Both the position numbers and the translations under genes were made by a program. This document shows, one piece after another, positions 36,383 through 45,644 of a stretch of DNA of 64,000 nucleotides. Numbering within the stretch: position 1 is the stretch's first letter; the number at the start of each line of letters is the position of its first letter. The stretch spans positions 248,001-312,000 of the forward strand of contig NZ_QKTV01000004.1 of the NCBI RefSeq assembly GCF_003362725.1, written 5' to 3'. Under the pieces are notes generated by a model. The model was not told the origin of the DNA. It saw only the letters and a program-made list of their open reading frames with translations, and did not search any database. The DNA is from Winogradskyella aurantiaca (GTDB taxonomy: Bacteria > Bacteroidota > Bacteroidia > Flavobacteriales > Flavobacteriaceae).

Positions 36383-36413
36383 TTGTATAGGTGATAATTC
36401 AAGTTGTATAGGT
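36383..36413 (+). repeat. TTGTATAGGT direct repeats, 21-bp period
   Basis: TTGTATAGGT occurs at 36383-36392 and 36404-36413, two helical turns apart, immediately beyond the stop of the regulator gene. The core TTGTATAG is also in the susC-proximal operator candidate but on the other strand, so the region has facing pairs. Confidence 0.5.
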
Positions 36414-36414
36414 T

Positions 36415-39213
36415 TTAGATTTGAAGAATATAATCTGTAAGATTTACATCGTGCTCTAAAGACATCTTCTTTCGCAACCTATAACGCTTAACTTCCACAC
36501 TTTTATGGCTAATATTCAATAAAGGTGCAATTTCTTTTGAGGATAAGTTTAAGCGTAAATAAGCACATAAACGCAGGTCATTAGATGTAAGATTAGGGTG
36601 CTTAGATTTAACACTCTTTAAAAATTCCTTATCTGCATTATTAAAGGCTTCTTCAAATACCTTCCAATCCGCTGTTGTATTTAACTGCCGGTTTATTAAC
36701 CGCACAACATCCTTAATATCTTTCAAAGAATTCACTTTACCAAGTTGATTTTTAATATCATTTAAAACCTCGTTCTTTTGGATCAGGTTCATGGTTGACA
36801 GTCCAAGTTCTCTATTTTTATTTTCTATGTCTAGTTGTAAATTTTCATTTCTAAATTGCATAATCTGTTGTTGAGATTCCAATTCTTTAATCTCAAGCTC
36901 CCTTTCTTTGGCAATTATTAAACGTCGTCTTTGCTTTTTATAATACCCTCTATACATGCTGTGAATAATAAAGCCTATAACTAGCGTCAATATCAAATAA
37001 CCTATTATAGCCATGTGACTCAAATACCAAGGTTTTAAAATAGTAAATTGATACGAAGCAATTTTATTATTTATTTGATTACCAATCTTTGATCGTACTT
37101 CAAATTGGTACTTCCCAAAGGACAAATTTTCAAAAGAAGCAGTTGATATTTCACTCCAAGAGGTCCACTCATCATAATATCCTACTAACCTATAACTGAA
37201 TTGGGCGTGCGCGAAAATATCATAAACAGGAGTATAAAATGAAAACTCAAAAGAGTTACTATCACCTGAAAACTCGATCCCCTTTGTAAAATCCACTTGG
37301 CGTGAAGATTCACCCAGCACATTGGTAACTATAGCATCTATGACTACATTAGTTTCACCTATTTGACCCAACGAGGTATCTATTGTTAAATATCCTTCAG
37401 TAGTGCCAATTAAATATCTGCTTTCTGACAATTCAAGAATGTGCTCATATCCAGATTTAGTAGCCCTTTTGTTTAAAGGTAATGCCAAGTTTGATATGGT
37501 TATGTCTCCTGTTAAATTATCTGGTTCTATACAACTAAAACCATTTTCTGAAGCATACCATAATTTTGATCCATCATCAGTTACCATCAGTTTACCCGAA
37601 ACATATGGAGAATATGCCATTAATTTTGAAAACAACGAATCATATTCAAACCTCCTTACAATTTGATTATACTTATAAATGCCGCTATTGGAACCAAAAT
37701 AGATACGGTCCTTATACTTTACAATACTGGAATTTACAGCCTCTCCTAAGCTATCTCTGGATATTGTCTTTATTGCTGAATATGAGTCGTCAATACTCAA
37801 ATAGTAAATGCCCTTGTACTCATGACTAACGACTAAATTTCGGTCTTCAAGAAATTCAAAATACCTCGTGGAGGTATCAAAGCCTTCAATTTTGTTCCGC
37901 ATCGACCATACCCCATTTTTATTTTGTAGAACATACAACCCATTGTAATTACCCTGTATGATGAGATTTGGATTGTCTGGGATTATCTTAAAATCCCAAG
38001 CGCCTTGAACAGAAGAAATACGACTTACACTTCCTTGCTTATCAATAATAAATGTACCCCGATCATGTCCACAAAAAAGAACACCATCCAATTCTTTAAG
38101 ACCCCAAACCTGTCCTTCAGTACCCTCAACCAATTCAAAACTATGCTCTTGATTTTTCTTAAAAAGCCCTTGATTGGTGCCTAAAAACAAGGTGTTATTA
38201 TATTGGACCGCTGCATACAAAGTACCAAGCACACCGTCCTGATCATAATATACTTTGAACTGAGAATTAAAATTAATAACAGAAATTCCATTATCCATTG
38301 CCAACCATATGTTACCAAGACTATCTTCAAACACATCAAGAACCGTATTATTACTTAAGCCATTAGTTTGATTAATTTGGTAGATCAAATTATCTGAGCC
38401 ATCAAATAACATTAAACCATTTGATATGGTTCCAATTGCATATTGATCCTTGGATAATTGTTGCCCACTATAAATACTCTTAGAATTTACAACAGCATTA
38501 ATTCCACAGTTTGATTTTGCGACCTTGTTCTCATTTAATTCGAAAACCCCGTTGTTTTGGGTAATAAAAAACCATATGTTTTCACGTTTAAAGACATCAA
38601 CCAATACCTCCGACTTTAATGATGGATGGTCTGTTAAGAGCATCTCTTGTCCATTTTCTATTATAAACACCCCCTGATCTATCTTTTGAAAAATAATAGT
38701 GTCATCAATAAGAACCATTTCTGTAAGTGTCGTCTCTGAATCAATAATATTGACCCTTTCAAGTTCTTCATTGATGATGTAGATTCTATCTAAGGACTGA
38801 AAAACCAACCATTGGCCCATTGTAGCAATACCCCAAAACTCTTCGTCTTCAAGGGGGACCAATTTAAACTTGTCCATTAAGGAGCTATAGACTAAGGCAC
38901 CGGTTTCAGTGCGATCCCAATATCCAAAATCTCCATAAAAACCTGAATAGATCCTTTCACCCTGAGCTAAAACAGAGCGCATTATAGATTGGTTAGGAGT
39001 AGGGTACAAACGCCATTTAGAACCGTTATAAGAAAGTAATCCTTTGTTATTGGCTACATAAATAATATTGTTGGAATCCTGTGTTATATCCCAATTTTGG
39101 TCACCACCAGAATAATCTTGAGGGTAAAACGATTGTAGTGGAGGTAATTCTTGAGCTCGAATTTGAAATAAACTAAAACATGCAAAAAGAAGAAACGTGT
39201 AGATTCTCATCAT
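36415..39213 (-). CDS. Membrane-spanning sensor-regulator: Reg_prop repeats, Y_Y_Y domain, coiled coil, LuxR-type HTH
   Basis: 932 residues with a signal peptide (IRAQ). The periplasmic part holds two-component-regulator propeller repeats (for example SNNTVLDVFEDSLGNIWLAMDNGIS) and a triple-tyrosine domain ending IASYQFTILKPW. One membrane helix follows (about 733-753), then a Lys/Glu-rich coiled coil and a C-terminal LuxR/GerE-type helix-turn-helix (about 874-925, SSKEIAPLLNISHKSVEVKR). No histidine kinase or receiver domain is present, so it differs from a hybrid two-component system; periplasmic glycan sensing would be passed straight to the DNA-binding domain. Its place 238 bases upstream of susC makes it the likely activator of the locus. 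Confidence 0.9.
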   Translation of the reverse strand: MMRIYTFLLFACFSLFQIRAQELPPLQSFYPQDYSGGDQNWDITQDSNNIIYVANNKGLLSYNGSKWRLYPTPNQSIMRSVLAQGERIYSGFYGDFGYWDRTETGALVYSSLMDKFKLVPLEDEEFWGIATMGQWLVFQSLDRIYIINEELERVNIIDSETTLTEMVLIDDTIIFQKIDQGVFIIENGQEMLLTDHPSLKSEVLVDVFKRENIWFFITQNNGVFELNENKVAKSNCGINAVVNSKSIYSGQQLSKDQYAIGTISNGLMLFDGSDNLIYQINQTNGLSNNTVLDVFEDSLGNIWLAMDNGISVINFNSQFKVYYDQDGVLGTLYAAVQYNNTLFLGTNQGLFKKNQEHSFELVEGTEGQVWGLKELDGVLFCGHDRGTFIIDKQGSVSRISSVQGAWDFKIIPDNPNLIIQGNYNGLYVLQNKNGVWSMRNKIEGFDTSTRYFEFLEDRNLVVSHEYKGIYYLSIDDSYSAIKTISRDSLGEAVNSSIVKYKDRIYFGSNSGIYKYNQIVRRFEYDSLFSKLMAYSPYVSGKLMVTDDGSKLWYASENGFSCIEPDNLTGDITISNLALPLNKRATKSGYEHILELSESRYLIGTTEGYLTIDTSLGQIGETNVVIDAIVTNVLGESSRQVDFTKGIEFSGDSNSFEFSFYTPVYDIFAHAQFSYRLVGYYDEWTSWSEISTASFENLSFGKYQFEVRSKIGNQINNKIASYQFTILKPWYLSHMAIIGYLILTLVIGFIIHSMYRGYYKKQRRRLIIAKERELEIKELESQQQIMQFRNENLQLDIENKNRELGLSTMNLIQKNEVLNDIKNQLGKVNSLKDIKDVVRLINRQLNTTADWKVFEEAFNNADKEFLKSVKSKHPNLTSNDLRLCAYLRLNLSSKEIAPLLNISHKSVEVKRYRLRKKMSLEHDVNLTDYILQI

Positions 39214-39234
39214 TTAGCTAAAATAGGATAACGA

Positions 39235-39762
39235 TCAATTATTAACAAAAGGAGAAAAATCATCAATTGCCTTTGCATCAAAAAAGTGGGTCTTATCAAT
39301 TGTATCCCCTTCTGATGAATCGTAGTCCATGATTATTTTCCATTGTGCATATTGTTTTTTAAATAAAACATGAAATTGCCCATAAAAATAGCTTTGGTTT
39401 CCCTCTTTGTCAGTAATACTCAATTGATAGACCCCTCGCTCACTGGCTATATTAGCATTGTTGATACGTTCAAAAAAACGCAATTCAATATGGCGTGTTT
39501 CGTTACGTGATGTAATGGCCTGAAAGTTGGACTTGTAACTGTTAATGTAAGCATCATAATCACTTATTCTCGCACCACCAGAAATACGGACTAGATCCTC
39601 AGCATGAATTTTAGCCATGTACGTATAATCTAATGAATCAAAAGCCCTGTAAAAATCAGCCCATACTAAGTTGATCTCATCTAATACTTCAGAAGACGTG
39701 TTTTGTCCGTTAGCAAAAGAAAGGAAACTAATGCACCAAATTATGAGTAGTTGTTTTTTCAT
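39235..39762 (-). CDS. Exported DUF4440/SnoaL-like protein
   Basis: 175 residues with a signal peptide (to about residue 19, SFANG). The rest looks like a single NTF2/SnoaL-like cone fold, as in DUF4440 proteins: VWADFYRAFDSLDYTYMAKIHAEDLVRISGG at the start and WKIIMDYDSSEG near the end. Function unknown; no catalytic claim can be made. I chose MKKQLLIIWC as start because the frame upstream runs into the tRNA terminator. The regulator gene follows 21 bases downstream, so they may be co-transcribed. Confidence 0.75.
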   Translation of the reverse strand: MKKQLLIIWCISFLSFANGQNTSSEVLDEINLVWADFYRAFDSLDYTYMAKIHAEDLVRISGGARISDYDAYINSYKSNFQAITSRNETRHIELRFFERINNANIASERGVYQLSITDKEGNQSYFYGQFHVLFKKQYAQWKIIMDYDSSEGDTIDKTHFFDAKAIDDFSPFVNN

Positions 39763-39791
39763 AAAAGCTATTTGGTACTGAAGATAAAACA

Positions 39792-39821
39792 AAAAAGCCA
39801 GAACATAGGTTCTGGCTTTTT
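39792..39821 (-). terminator. Terminator after the tRNA-Gly/tRNA-Leu unit
   Basis: GC-rich 8-bp stem (39797-39804 with 39809-39816), loop ATAG, extended by A/T pairs; a T-run follows on the minus strand. Being symmetric it could work in both directions. Confidence 0.85.
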
Positions 39822-39826
39822 ATCTG

Positions 39827-39911
39827 TACTGAAGGCGGGACTTGAACCCGCACGGCCATAATGGCCATTGGATTTTAAGTCCAACGTGTCTACCAATTCC
39901 ACCACTTCAGC
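39827..39911 (-). tRNA. tRNA-Leu (TAA)
   Basis: 85 bases. The 7-bp acceptor stem has a G-T end pair, the D-loop contains AATTGGTAGA, the anticodon loop is CTTAAAA with TAA, there is a long variable arm (GGCCAT/ATGGCC), and the T-arm is GCGGGTTCAAGTCCCGC. The 3' CCA is not encoded. Confidence 0.95.
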
Positions 39912-39945
39912 AACTTGTTACACGACTGCAACTAATCTTATTGTG

Positions 39946-40017
39946 AGCGAAAGACGGGATTTGAACCCGCGACCCTCACCTTGGCAAGGTGATGCTCTAC
40001 CCCTGAGCTACTTTCGC
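39946..40017 (-). tRNA. tRNA-Gly (GCC)
   Basis: 72 bases. The acceptor stem is GCGAAAG/CTTTCGC, the D-arm AGCTCAGGGGTAGAGC, the anticodon loop TTGCCAA with GCC, and the T-arm GCGGGTTCAAATCCCGT. The 3' CCA is not encoded. It lies 34 bases before tRNA-Leu and is likely transcribed with it. Confidence 0.96.
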
Positions 40018-40050
40018 AATATGTAATGAACTTCGCTTTAAAAGCGGATG

Positions 40051-40079
40051 CAAATTTAAGCTTTTTATAATAAAAGCAA
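40051..40079 (-). promoter_or_regulatory. Promoter of the tRNA unit
   Basis: On the minus strand TTG (40077-40079) and TAAATTTG (40051-40058) are 18 bases apart, matching the Bacteroidota -33/-7 consensus TTG and TAnnTTTG, about 34 bases before tRNA-Gly. Confidence 0.7.
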
Positions 40080-40107
40080 AGATTTTTAGATAATAAATAC
40101 GGATTTA

Positions 40108-42720
40108 TTAGGCCTGCTTTTTCTTGACCAGCATTCGTTTGATTTCGTTGAGCTTCATTAAAGCTTCCACTGGAGTGAGAGTATTAATATCTGTATTAAC
40201 AATCTCATCTTTAATGGAATCTAACAGAGGGTCATCCAATTGAAAGAAACTTAATTGCATGTCGTTATTAAGTTCTTGAATAGACTCTTTATGATCATCA
40301 GTAGCGTGAGACTGTTCTAACTTTTTTAGGATTTTTTGAGCCTTTACAATTACCTGACTAGGCATTCCTGCCATCTTTGCTACATGAATTCCAAAAGAGT
40401 GCTCACTTCCGCCTTCGACTAGTTTCCTTAAAAACAAGACATTGTCTTTAAGTTCTTTTACAGCAACATTGTAATTTTTAATACGCTCGAAGGTATTGGT
40501 CATTTCATTTAACTCATGGTAATGTGTTGCAAACAATGTCTTAGCTCTAGCAGGATGTTCATGCAAATACTCACTTATGGACCAGGCAATTGAAATACCA
40601 TCATAAGTACTTGTACCACGCCCAATCTCATCTAAAAGCACCAGACTTCGCTCGGATAAGTTGTTTAGGATGGAGGCCGTTTCATTCATCTCTACCATAA
40701 ATGTAGATTCCCCCATAGAAATATTATCGCTAGCTCCGACACGGGTAAATATTTTATCAACAATACCAATTTTAGCAGAATCTGCAGGCACATAACTCCC
40801 CATTTGTGCTAATAGCACTATTAAGGCAGTTTGCCTTAAAATGGCAGATTTACCAGACATATTAGGCCCAGTAATCATAATCATTTGCTGCTCATCCCTA
40901 TCAAGAAATACATCGTTGGCAATGTAGGTCTCACCCAATTTCAATTGTCGCTCAATTACGGGATGTCTTCCACTTTTAATAGCTATGGTATGTGACAGAT
41001 TGATTTCAGGTCGATGATAGTTACATTTTTTAGCCAACTGTGTAAACCCGGCCAAAACGTCAACCTCAGCAATAATTTTTGCATTGATTTGAACCTGAGA
41101 AATATACTGCTGCAACCAGTGAACTAACTCGTCATAAAGTTGCTGTTCAAGTATTGTAATTCGTTCTTCAGCTCCAAGAATTTTGGACTCATAGGTTTTT
41201 AATTCTTCTGTTATGTAACGTTCAGCATTGACGAGGGTTTGCTTTCTAACCCAATTCTCAGGAACCTTATCTCTATGGGTGTTTCTTACTTCAAGGTAAT
41301 AACCAAAAACATTATTTGATGAAATCTTGAGACTTGGTATCCCCGTAGCTTCAGACTCTCGAGTTACCAAATCGTCTAAATAGGTTTTTCCTGATTTTGA
41401 GATTTGCCGTAACTCATCCAATTCCTGGGAAAACCCATCTGCAATGGCTTGCCCTTTTTGAATATTCACAGGAGCCTCTTCAAACAAGGTTTGTTTTATT
41501 CGCTCACATAATTCTGTACAATCCACCAACTCTCCTCCTAATTGGCTCAAAACATCATTGGAACTTGAACTAAGTTGCGCCTTAACAGGATCTATAGCCT
41601 CCAGAGAATTCTTAAGTTGAATGGCTTCTCGTGGCTGTATTTTTGAAGTGGCTACTTTTGAAATGAGACGTTCTATATCACCAATTTTTTTCAGCTGATG
41701 ACCAATAAGTTCATAGAGGTTTTGCTCAATAATAAAACTGTCAATAACGTTATGACGTTTTACTATTTCTATTTCGTCCTTTAGAGGTAGGGCCAGCCAA
41801 CGTTTAAGTAGCCGACTCCCCATGGACGTTTTTGTGTGATCAATGACATCTAACAAGGTAGTAGCTTGCAAATGAGGTGACTGATACAATTCTAAATTAC
41901 GAATCGTGAACCTGTCCATCCATACATAAGCATCTCTCTCAATACGACGGATATTGATAATATGGGATAAACGATGATGTTGGGTTTCATTTAAATAGTG
42001 AAGAATAGCACCCGCAGCAATAACCCCTTCAAATAAGTCATGAATGCCAAATCCCTTTAATGAATTTACTTTAAAATGCTTGATCAGAGTTTCATTAGCA
42101 TAATCTGCTTGAAAAATCCAATCTTCAAGGGTATATAAGTGTCCACCATACTCAAATATTCCCTCAAACTCACGCTTAGCCTTTTTGGAGATAATAACCT
42201 CCTTTGGAGAAAAGTTTTGGAGTAATTTATCTATATATTCCGCATTTCCCTGTGAGGTTAAAAATTCTCCAGTTGAAATATCAAGAAATGCAATTCCTAA
42301 TCGGTGGTCCTCCATATAAATGGACCCTAGGAAGTTATTAGATTTAGAATTTAAAATATCATCATTTAGTGCAAGGCCTGGCGTAATCAGCTCTGTAACG
42401 CCTCGTTTTACAATAGTTTTGGTCTGCCTAGGATCTTCTAATTGATCGCAAATAGCAACACGTTCCCCTGCCTTCACTAACTTTGGCAAATAGGTGTTTA
42501 AAGCATGGTATGGAAAACCAGCCAAGGCGGTTTCCCCTTCTGTTCCTGCTGCTTTCTTAGTGAGAATAATGTCAAGAATGGCGGCCGTTTTAACAGCATC
42601 AGGCCCAAAGGTTTCATAAAAATCACCTACTCTAAATAACAACAAGGCATCTGGATATTTAGCTTTGATGCTATTATATTGCTTCATTAGGGGTGTTTCT
42701 TTCTTCGTCTTCTTTGCCAA
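40108..42720 (-). CDS. mutS: DNA mismatch repair protein MutS
   Basis: 870 residues, the usual size. The N-terminal mismatch-binding domain has FRVGDFYETFGPDA, with the Phe-x-Glu mismatch wedge motif. The C-terminal ATPase has GPNMSGKSA (Walker A), VLLDEIGRGTSTYDG (Walker B and signature) and ATHYHEL. It recognises base mismatches and small loops and recruits MutL in the cytoplasm. The short 119-base gap to the divergent methyltransferase gene should hold both promoters. Confidence 0.97.
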   Translation of the reverse strand: MAKKTKKETPLMKQYNSIKAKYPDALLLFRVGDFYETFGPDAVKTAAILDIILTKKAAGTEGETALAGFPYHALNTYLPKLVKAGERVAICDQLEDPRQTKTIVKRGVTELITPGLALNDDILNSKSNNFLGSIYMEDHRLGIAFLDISTGEFLTSQGNAEYIDKLLQNFSPKEVIISKKAKREFEGIFEYGGHLYTLEDWIFQADYANETLIKHFKVNSLKGFGIHDLFEGVIAAGAILHYLNETQHHRLSHIINIRRIERDAYVWMDRFTIRNLELYQSPHLQATTLLDVIDHTKTSMGSRLLKRWLALPLKDEIEIVKRHNVIDSFIIEQNLYELIGHQLKKIGDIERLISKVATSKIQPREAIQLKNSLEAIDPVKAQLSSSSNDVLSQLGGELVDCTELCERIKQTLFEEAPVNIQKGQAIADGFSQELDELRQISKSGKTYLDDLVTRESEATGIPSLKISSNNVFGYYLEVRNTHRDKVPENWVRKQTLVNAERYITEELKTYESKILGAEERITILEQQLYDELVHWLQQYISQVQINAKIIAEVDVLAGFTQLAKKCNYHRPEINLSHTIAIKSGRHPVIERQLKLGETYIANDVFLDRDEQQMIMITGPNMSGKSAILRQTALIVLLAQMGSYVPADSAKIGIVDKIFTRVGASDNISMGESTFMVEMNETASILNNLSERSLVLLDEIGRGTSTYDGISIAWSISEYLHEHPARAKTLFATHYHELNEMTNTFERIKNYNVAVKELKDNVLFLRKLVEGGSEHSFGIHVAKMAGMPSQVIVKAQKILKKLEQSHATDDHKESIQELNNDMQLSFFQLDDPLLDSIKDEIVNTDINTLTPVEALMKLNEIKRMLVKKKQA

Positions 42721-42839
42721 CTTGTTTTAGTTTTAAACTTTATTTTTGCTCTAAATGAATTCAACTAAATTAACCATTTACCTAAGTTGCCCCCCTAATA
42801 GATTGTATAAGTTATCTACAAAATCAGGAAGATTTCAAC

Positions 42840-43370
42840 ATGCGAAAGCTAAAAAATAGTGAACTAAACAGATTGGAAATTGCGGACTTTAAAAAAACCG
42901 CCAAAACACCTATTATTATAATTTTAGATAACATCAGGAGTCTTAATAATATTGGATCAGTGTTCAGAAGTTCGGATGCTTTTCTTATTAAGAAGATTTA
43001 TCTGTGTGGCATCACTGCCACACCACCTAATAATGAGATTAGAAAAACAGCACTTGGCAGCACAAATTCAGTAGATTGGGAATACGCTGAAGACACTATT
43101 GAGGTCGTTAAAATGCTTCAACAAAAAGGAACGATAGTGTGTTCCATTGAACAAGCAGATAAAGCACTTATGCTAAACGAATTTCAGCCCGATGATTCGA
43201 AAGAATACGCCTTCGTATTTGGAAATGAGGTAAAAGGGGTTTCTCAGGAGGTAGTCAGTGCTTCTGACTTTGTCATAGAGATCCCACAATTTGGAACCAA
43301 ACACTCACTAAATATTTCAGTGAGTGCTGGGGTTGTCATTTGGGATGTGTTTTCAAAAATGAAGCATTAA
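42840..43370 (+). CDS. SpoU/TrmH-family RNA 2'-O-methyltransferase
   Basis: 176 residues, a single SPOUT domain without an extra N-terminal substrate domain. The three family motifs are ILDNIRSLNNIGSVFRSSDAF, YAFVFGNEVKGVS and IEIPQFGTKHSLNISVSAG, which form the knotted SAM site. It should methylate a ribose in tRNA or rRNA; the exact target is not clear because TrmH and TrmL relatives look alike at this length. Convergent with the folK-fusion gene, with a 4-base overlap of the ends. Confidence 0.9.
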   Translation: MRKLKNSELNRLEIADFKKTAKTPIIIILDNIRSLNNIGSVFRSSDAFLIKKIYLCGITATPPNNEIRKTALGSTNSVDWEYAEDTIEVVKMLQQKGTIVCSIEQADKALMLNEFQPDDSKEYAFVFGNEVKGVSQEVVSASDFVIEIPQFGTKHSLNISVSAGVVIWDVFSKMKH

Positions 43371-44518
43371 GTCTTTCTTAAAAATGCATCGATCTCAGAC
43401 AGAATCCAGATAAAATCTTTTCTGTTTTTTACAAAATCTTTATTGGATACATCTAAAACTAGAACCTTTAGATCCGTCTGATTTTTAAGAAACTTAAGAT
43501 AGCCTTTTTGAATCTTGTTTAAGTAGTCGACTGAGATTTCTTGTTCATACTCACGCCCACGTTTTTTAATGTTCTCTATCAAGGTTGGACTATTCTGAAA
43601 CAAATAGACATAAAGATTAGGTCTAGGTAGATCTTTGAACATTTGATAGAATAAGGTTCTGTAAAGTCTAAACTCTTCTTGCGATAATGTAATTTCTGAA
43701 AAAATCAAGGATTTGAAGACGTAGTAATCACTTACTAAAAACTCCTTGAAGAGACTTAATTGACCCAAGTCCTCTGTTATTTGCTGATACCGATCTGCTA
43801 AAAAGGACATTTCAAGGGTAAATGCATAGCGCTCTGGATCCTTATAAAATTTAGGCAAAAAAGGATTGTCCGCAAAGCGCTCAAGTATTAATTGACCATT
43901 GAACTCTGACGAGATCAAATGAGCCAGACTTGTTTTTCCAGATCCTATGTTACCTTCTATAGCCAAATAATCTAACTTAGGAAATTGACTGCTTAAACCC
44001 GGAGGTTTTAATTCCTCGTTAGTAGGTTCAATCGGTGTTTTATCATCACAAGACTCCAATAACTCTAATATGGTTTTTCCGGTTATAGGATCAATGAAAT
44101 CAATCGCAATTTCACATAAGGGTTGTAACACAAATCGCCTCTCCCTAAGTCTTGGATGCGGTATTTTTAATTCTGAATAATCAAGACACAGGTTCTCATA
44201 AAATAAAATATCCAGGTCAATTACTCGAGATGTATATCCATCAATAGATTTTTGTGCACGCCCCAATTCCGTTTCAATATGTTGTAATTTTTCAAGTAAT
44301 TCCTCTGGACCAAGGGTAGTTTGTAATGTGCAACAAACGTTATAAAATTTTGGTCCTTCAAACCCAAAAGCTGTAGTCTCATAGACCGCTGAAATGGCAC
44401 TTACTTGCCCTACTTTGGTATGCAATGCGTTAAGAGCAGATTGAAGAAAATGTAGACGCTTCCCCAGATTGCTTCCTAATCCTATATGTACAACATGCCT
44501 TTCCAATTTGGTGCGCAA
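43367..44518 (-). CDS. folK: Fusion of HPPK (FolK) and deoxynucleoside kinase
   Basis: 383 residues in two parts. Residues about 8-155 are 2-amino-4-hydroxy-6-hydroxymethyldihydropteridine pyrophosphokinase (HIGLGSNLGKR, RVIDLDILFYENL, IPHPRLRERRFVL), a folate-synthesis enzyme. Residues about 182-383 are a deoxynucleoside-kinase-type domain with P-loop EGNIGSGKT (188-196), ERF and RGREYEQEIS. Related fusions are known in Bacteroidota. The two activities belong to different pathways (folate and nucleotide salvage) that meet at thymidylate. Divergent from the transporter gene at 44574. Confidence 0.93.
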   Translation of the reverse strand: MRTKLERHVVHIGLGSNLGKRLHFLQSALNALHTKVGQVSAISAVYETTAFGFEGPKFYNVCCTLQTTLGPEELLEKLQHIETELGRAQKSIDGYTSRVIDLDILFYENLCLDYSELKIPHPRLRERRFVLQPLCEIAIDFIDPITGKTILELLESCDDKTPIEPTNEELKPPGLSSQFPKLDYLAIEGNIGSGKTSLAHLISSEFNGQLILERFADNPFLPKFYKDPERYAFTLEMSFLADRYQQITEDLGQLSLFKEFLVSDYYVFKSLIFSEITLSQEEFRLYRTLFYQMFKDLPRPNLYVYLFQNSPTLIENIKKRGREYEQEISVDYLNKIQKGYLKFLKNQTDLKVLVLDVSNKDFVKNRKDFIWILSEIDAFLRKT

Positions 44519-44573
44519 ATTAATTAAACAAAATTTAAAGCCTTATCTTTACTTCAACAATTTATCAGCCTTA

Positions 44574-45278
44574 ATGCCCTTAAAAGACAAGCTCCTTGCC
44601 CATCGTATCTACCTGTTTTTAGGAGCTCTTTTTATAACCTCCTTAGTCGTTTCAAATCTTATTTTTCAGAAATTCTTTTACTGGTATCCCATAGGGTCAG
44701 AAATATTTGGGACAAAATTATTTGAAATCTCAGTGGGGATCTTACCTTATCCAATTACCTTCTTAATTACGGATCTAATCAGCGAAATCTATGGTAAGAA
44801 ACGGGCCAATGATATAGTTATAGCTGGAATATTTGCTTCCTTTTTTTCAATGTTAATTATTTACACGGCAAACGCAGTGCCTGCAACGGAATGGTCGCCG
44901 GTTGACAATGAACTTTTCAGTACCGTTTTTGGGAGTACAGCAATTGCGGTATTTGCTTCAATGATGGCGTATTTGTTAGCTCAATTCTTTGATATACACA
45001 TTTATCATTTTTGGAAAAAAATCACAAAAGGCAAACATCTTTGGTTAAGAAATAACTTCTCTACCTTCTCTTCTCAATTTGTAGATACAGCTACCGTTTT
45101 GCTGCTACTTTGTAGTTTTGGTAAAATTGAATGGGAACGCTTTACGGGTCTTCTTGTGGCAGGTTTCTTGTTTAAAGTTCTTATAGCTGCTTTTGATACA
45201 CCGTTTTTATATCTAGGCGTTTACATTTTTAGAAAACGTTTTAGTTTGAAAGTAAATGAGGAAATTGACCTCAATTAA
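44574..45278 (+). CDS. VUT/YhhQ-family queuosine precursor transporter
   Basis: 234 residues with about six membrane helices. LISEIYGKKRANDIVIAG and LPYPITFLITDLISE are typical of the YhhQ (COG1738) family, which brings in queuine or preQ precursors for tRNA modification. I chose the ATG at 44574: the frame is open 35 codons further, but that part overlaps the divergent folK-fusion gene and is not membrane-like. A terminator hairpin follows, oriented for the opposing gene. Confidence 0.87.
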   Translation: MPLKDKLLAHRIYLFLGALFITSLVVSNLIFQKFFYWYPIGSEIFGTKLFEISVGILPYPITFLITDLISEIYGKKRANDIVIAGIFASFFSMLIIYTANAVPATEWSPVDNELFSTVFGSTAIAVFASMMAYLLAQFFDIHIYHFWKKITKGKHLWLRNNFSTFSSQFVDTATVLLLLCSFGKIEWERFTGLLVAGFLFKVLIAAFDTPFLYLGVYIFRKRFSLKVNEEIDLN

Positions 45279-45297
45279 AAAGCGGCTTAACGCCGCT
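45277..45297 (-). terminator. Terminator of the small membrane protein gene
   Basis: 6-bp GC stem AGCGGC/GCCGCT (45281-45286 with 45292-45297), followed on the minus strand by five T. It may also end the opposing transporter transcript. Confidence 0.7.
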
Positions 45298-45310
45298 CCT
45301 TAATCATTGC

Positions 45311-45553
45311 TTATCTGTAATTTTCTCTTTCATAAGGGACCTTTATCGGTCGATCTTCATAGAAATGATCGAACGTTTTGTCCGTTGTGTAGTTATCTGT
45401 CAAAACCTTGTACACCATTATAACAACCATTACCTGACCTAATACAGTCAAATAAAAGACCCAGTTGAAGGGTAAACTCATTGCGCTCATGATCGTCACC
45501 GTTATAAGTAACAGCGTTGTAATAACAACATATATCATTGGCGAGTGTTTCAA
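45311..45553 (-). CDS. Small two-helix membrane protein, unknown function
   Basis: 80 residues. Two hydrophobic segments (about 7-26 and 31-49) are followed by a polar, aromatic tail (FDHFYEDRPIKVPYERENYR) that should face the cytoplasm or periplasm. I do not recognise a characterised family. It has a normal frame, its own terminator and no overlap with another gene, so it is likely real. Confidence 0.65.
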   Translation of the reverse strand: MKHSPMIYVVITTLLLITVTIMSAMSLPFNWVFYLTVLGQVMVVIMVYKVLTDNYTTDKTFDHFYEDRPIKVPYERENYR

Positions 45554-45644
45554 TTTTTGATTTTGTTTAAATATATATAATAATACTTAAACAAAATTAC
45601 TTTTAACGTTGCTCTAACACTCTAACTAGCTTAATGATTTCATT

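Noticed and set aside
36177-36414. A classical TTG/TAnnTTTG promoter for susC
   Set aside because: No exact pair with correct spacing was found; TATTTTG near 36266 lacks one base. The promoter is probably activator-dependent.
39827-40017. tRNA pair as attachment site of an integrated element
   Set aside because: No integrase and no repeated tRNA end were seen on either side; the genes have a normal promoter and terminator.
42741-42748. TATTTTTG as promoter of the SpoU methyltransferase gene
   Set aside because: It matches the -7 consensus but lies about 90 bases before the start and beside the mutS start; the TTG upstream is too close. Left undecided.
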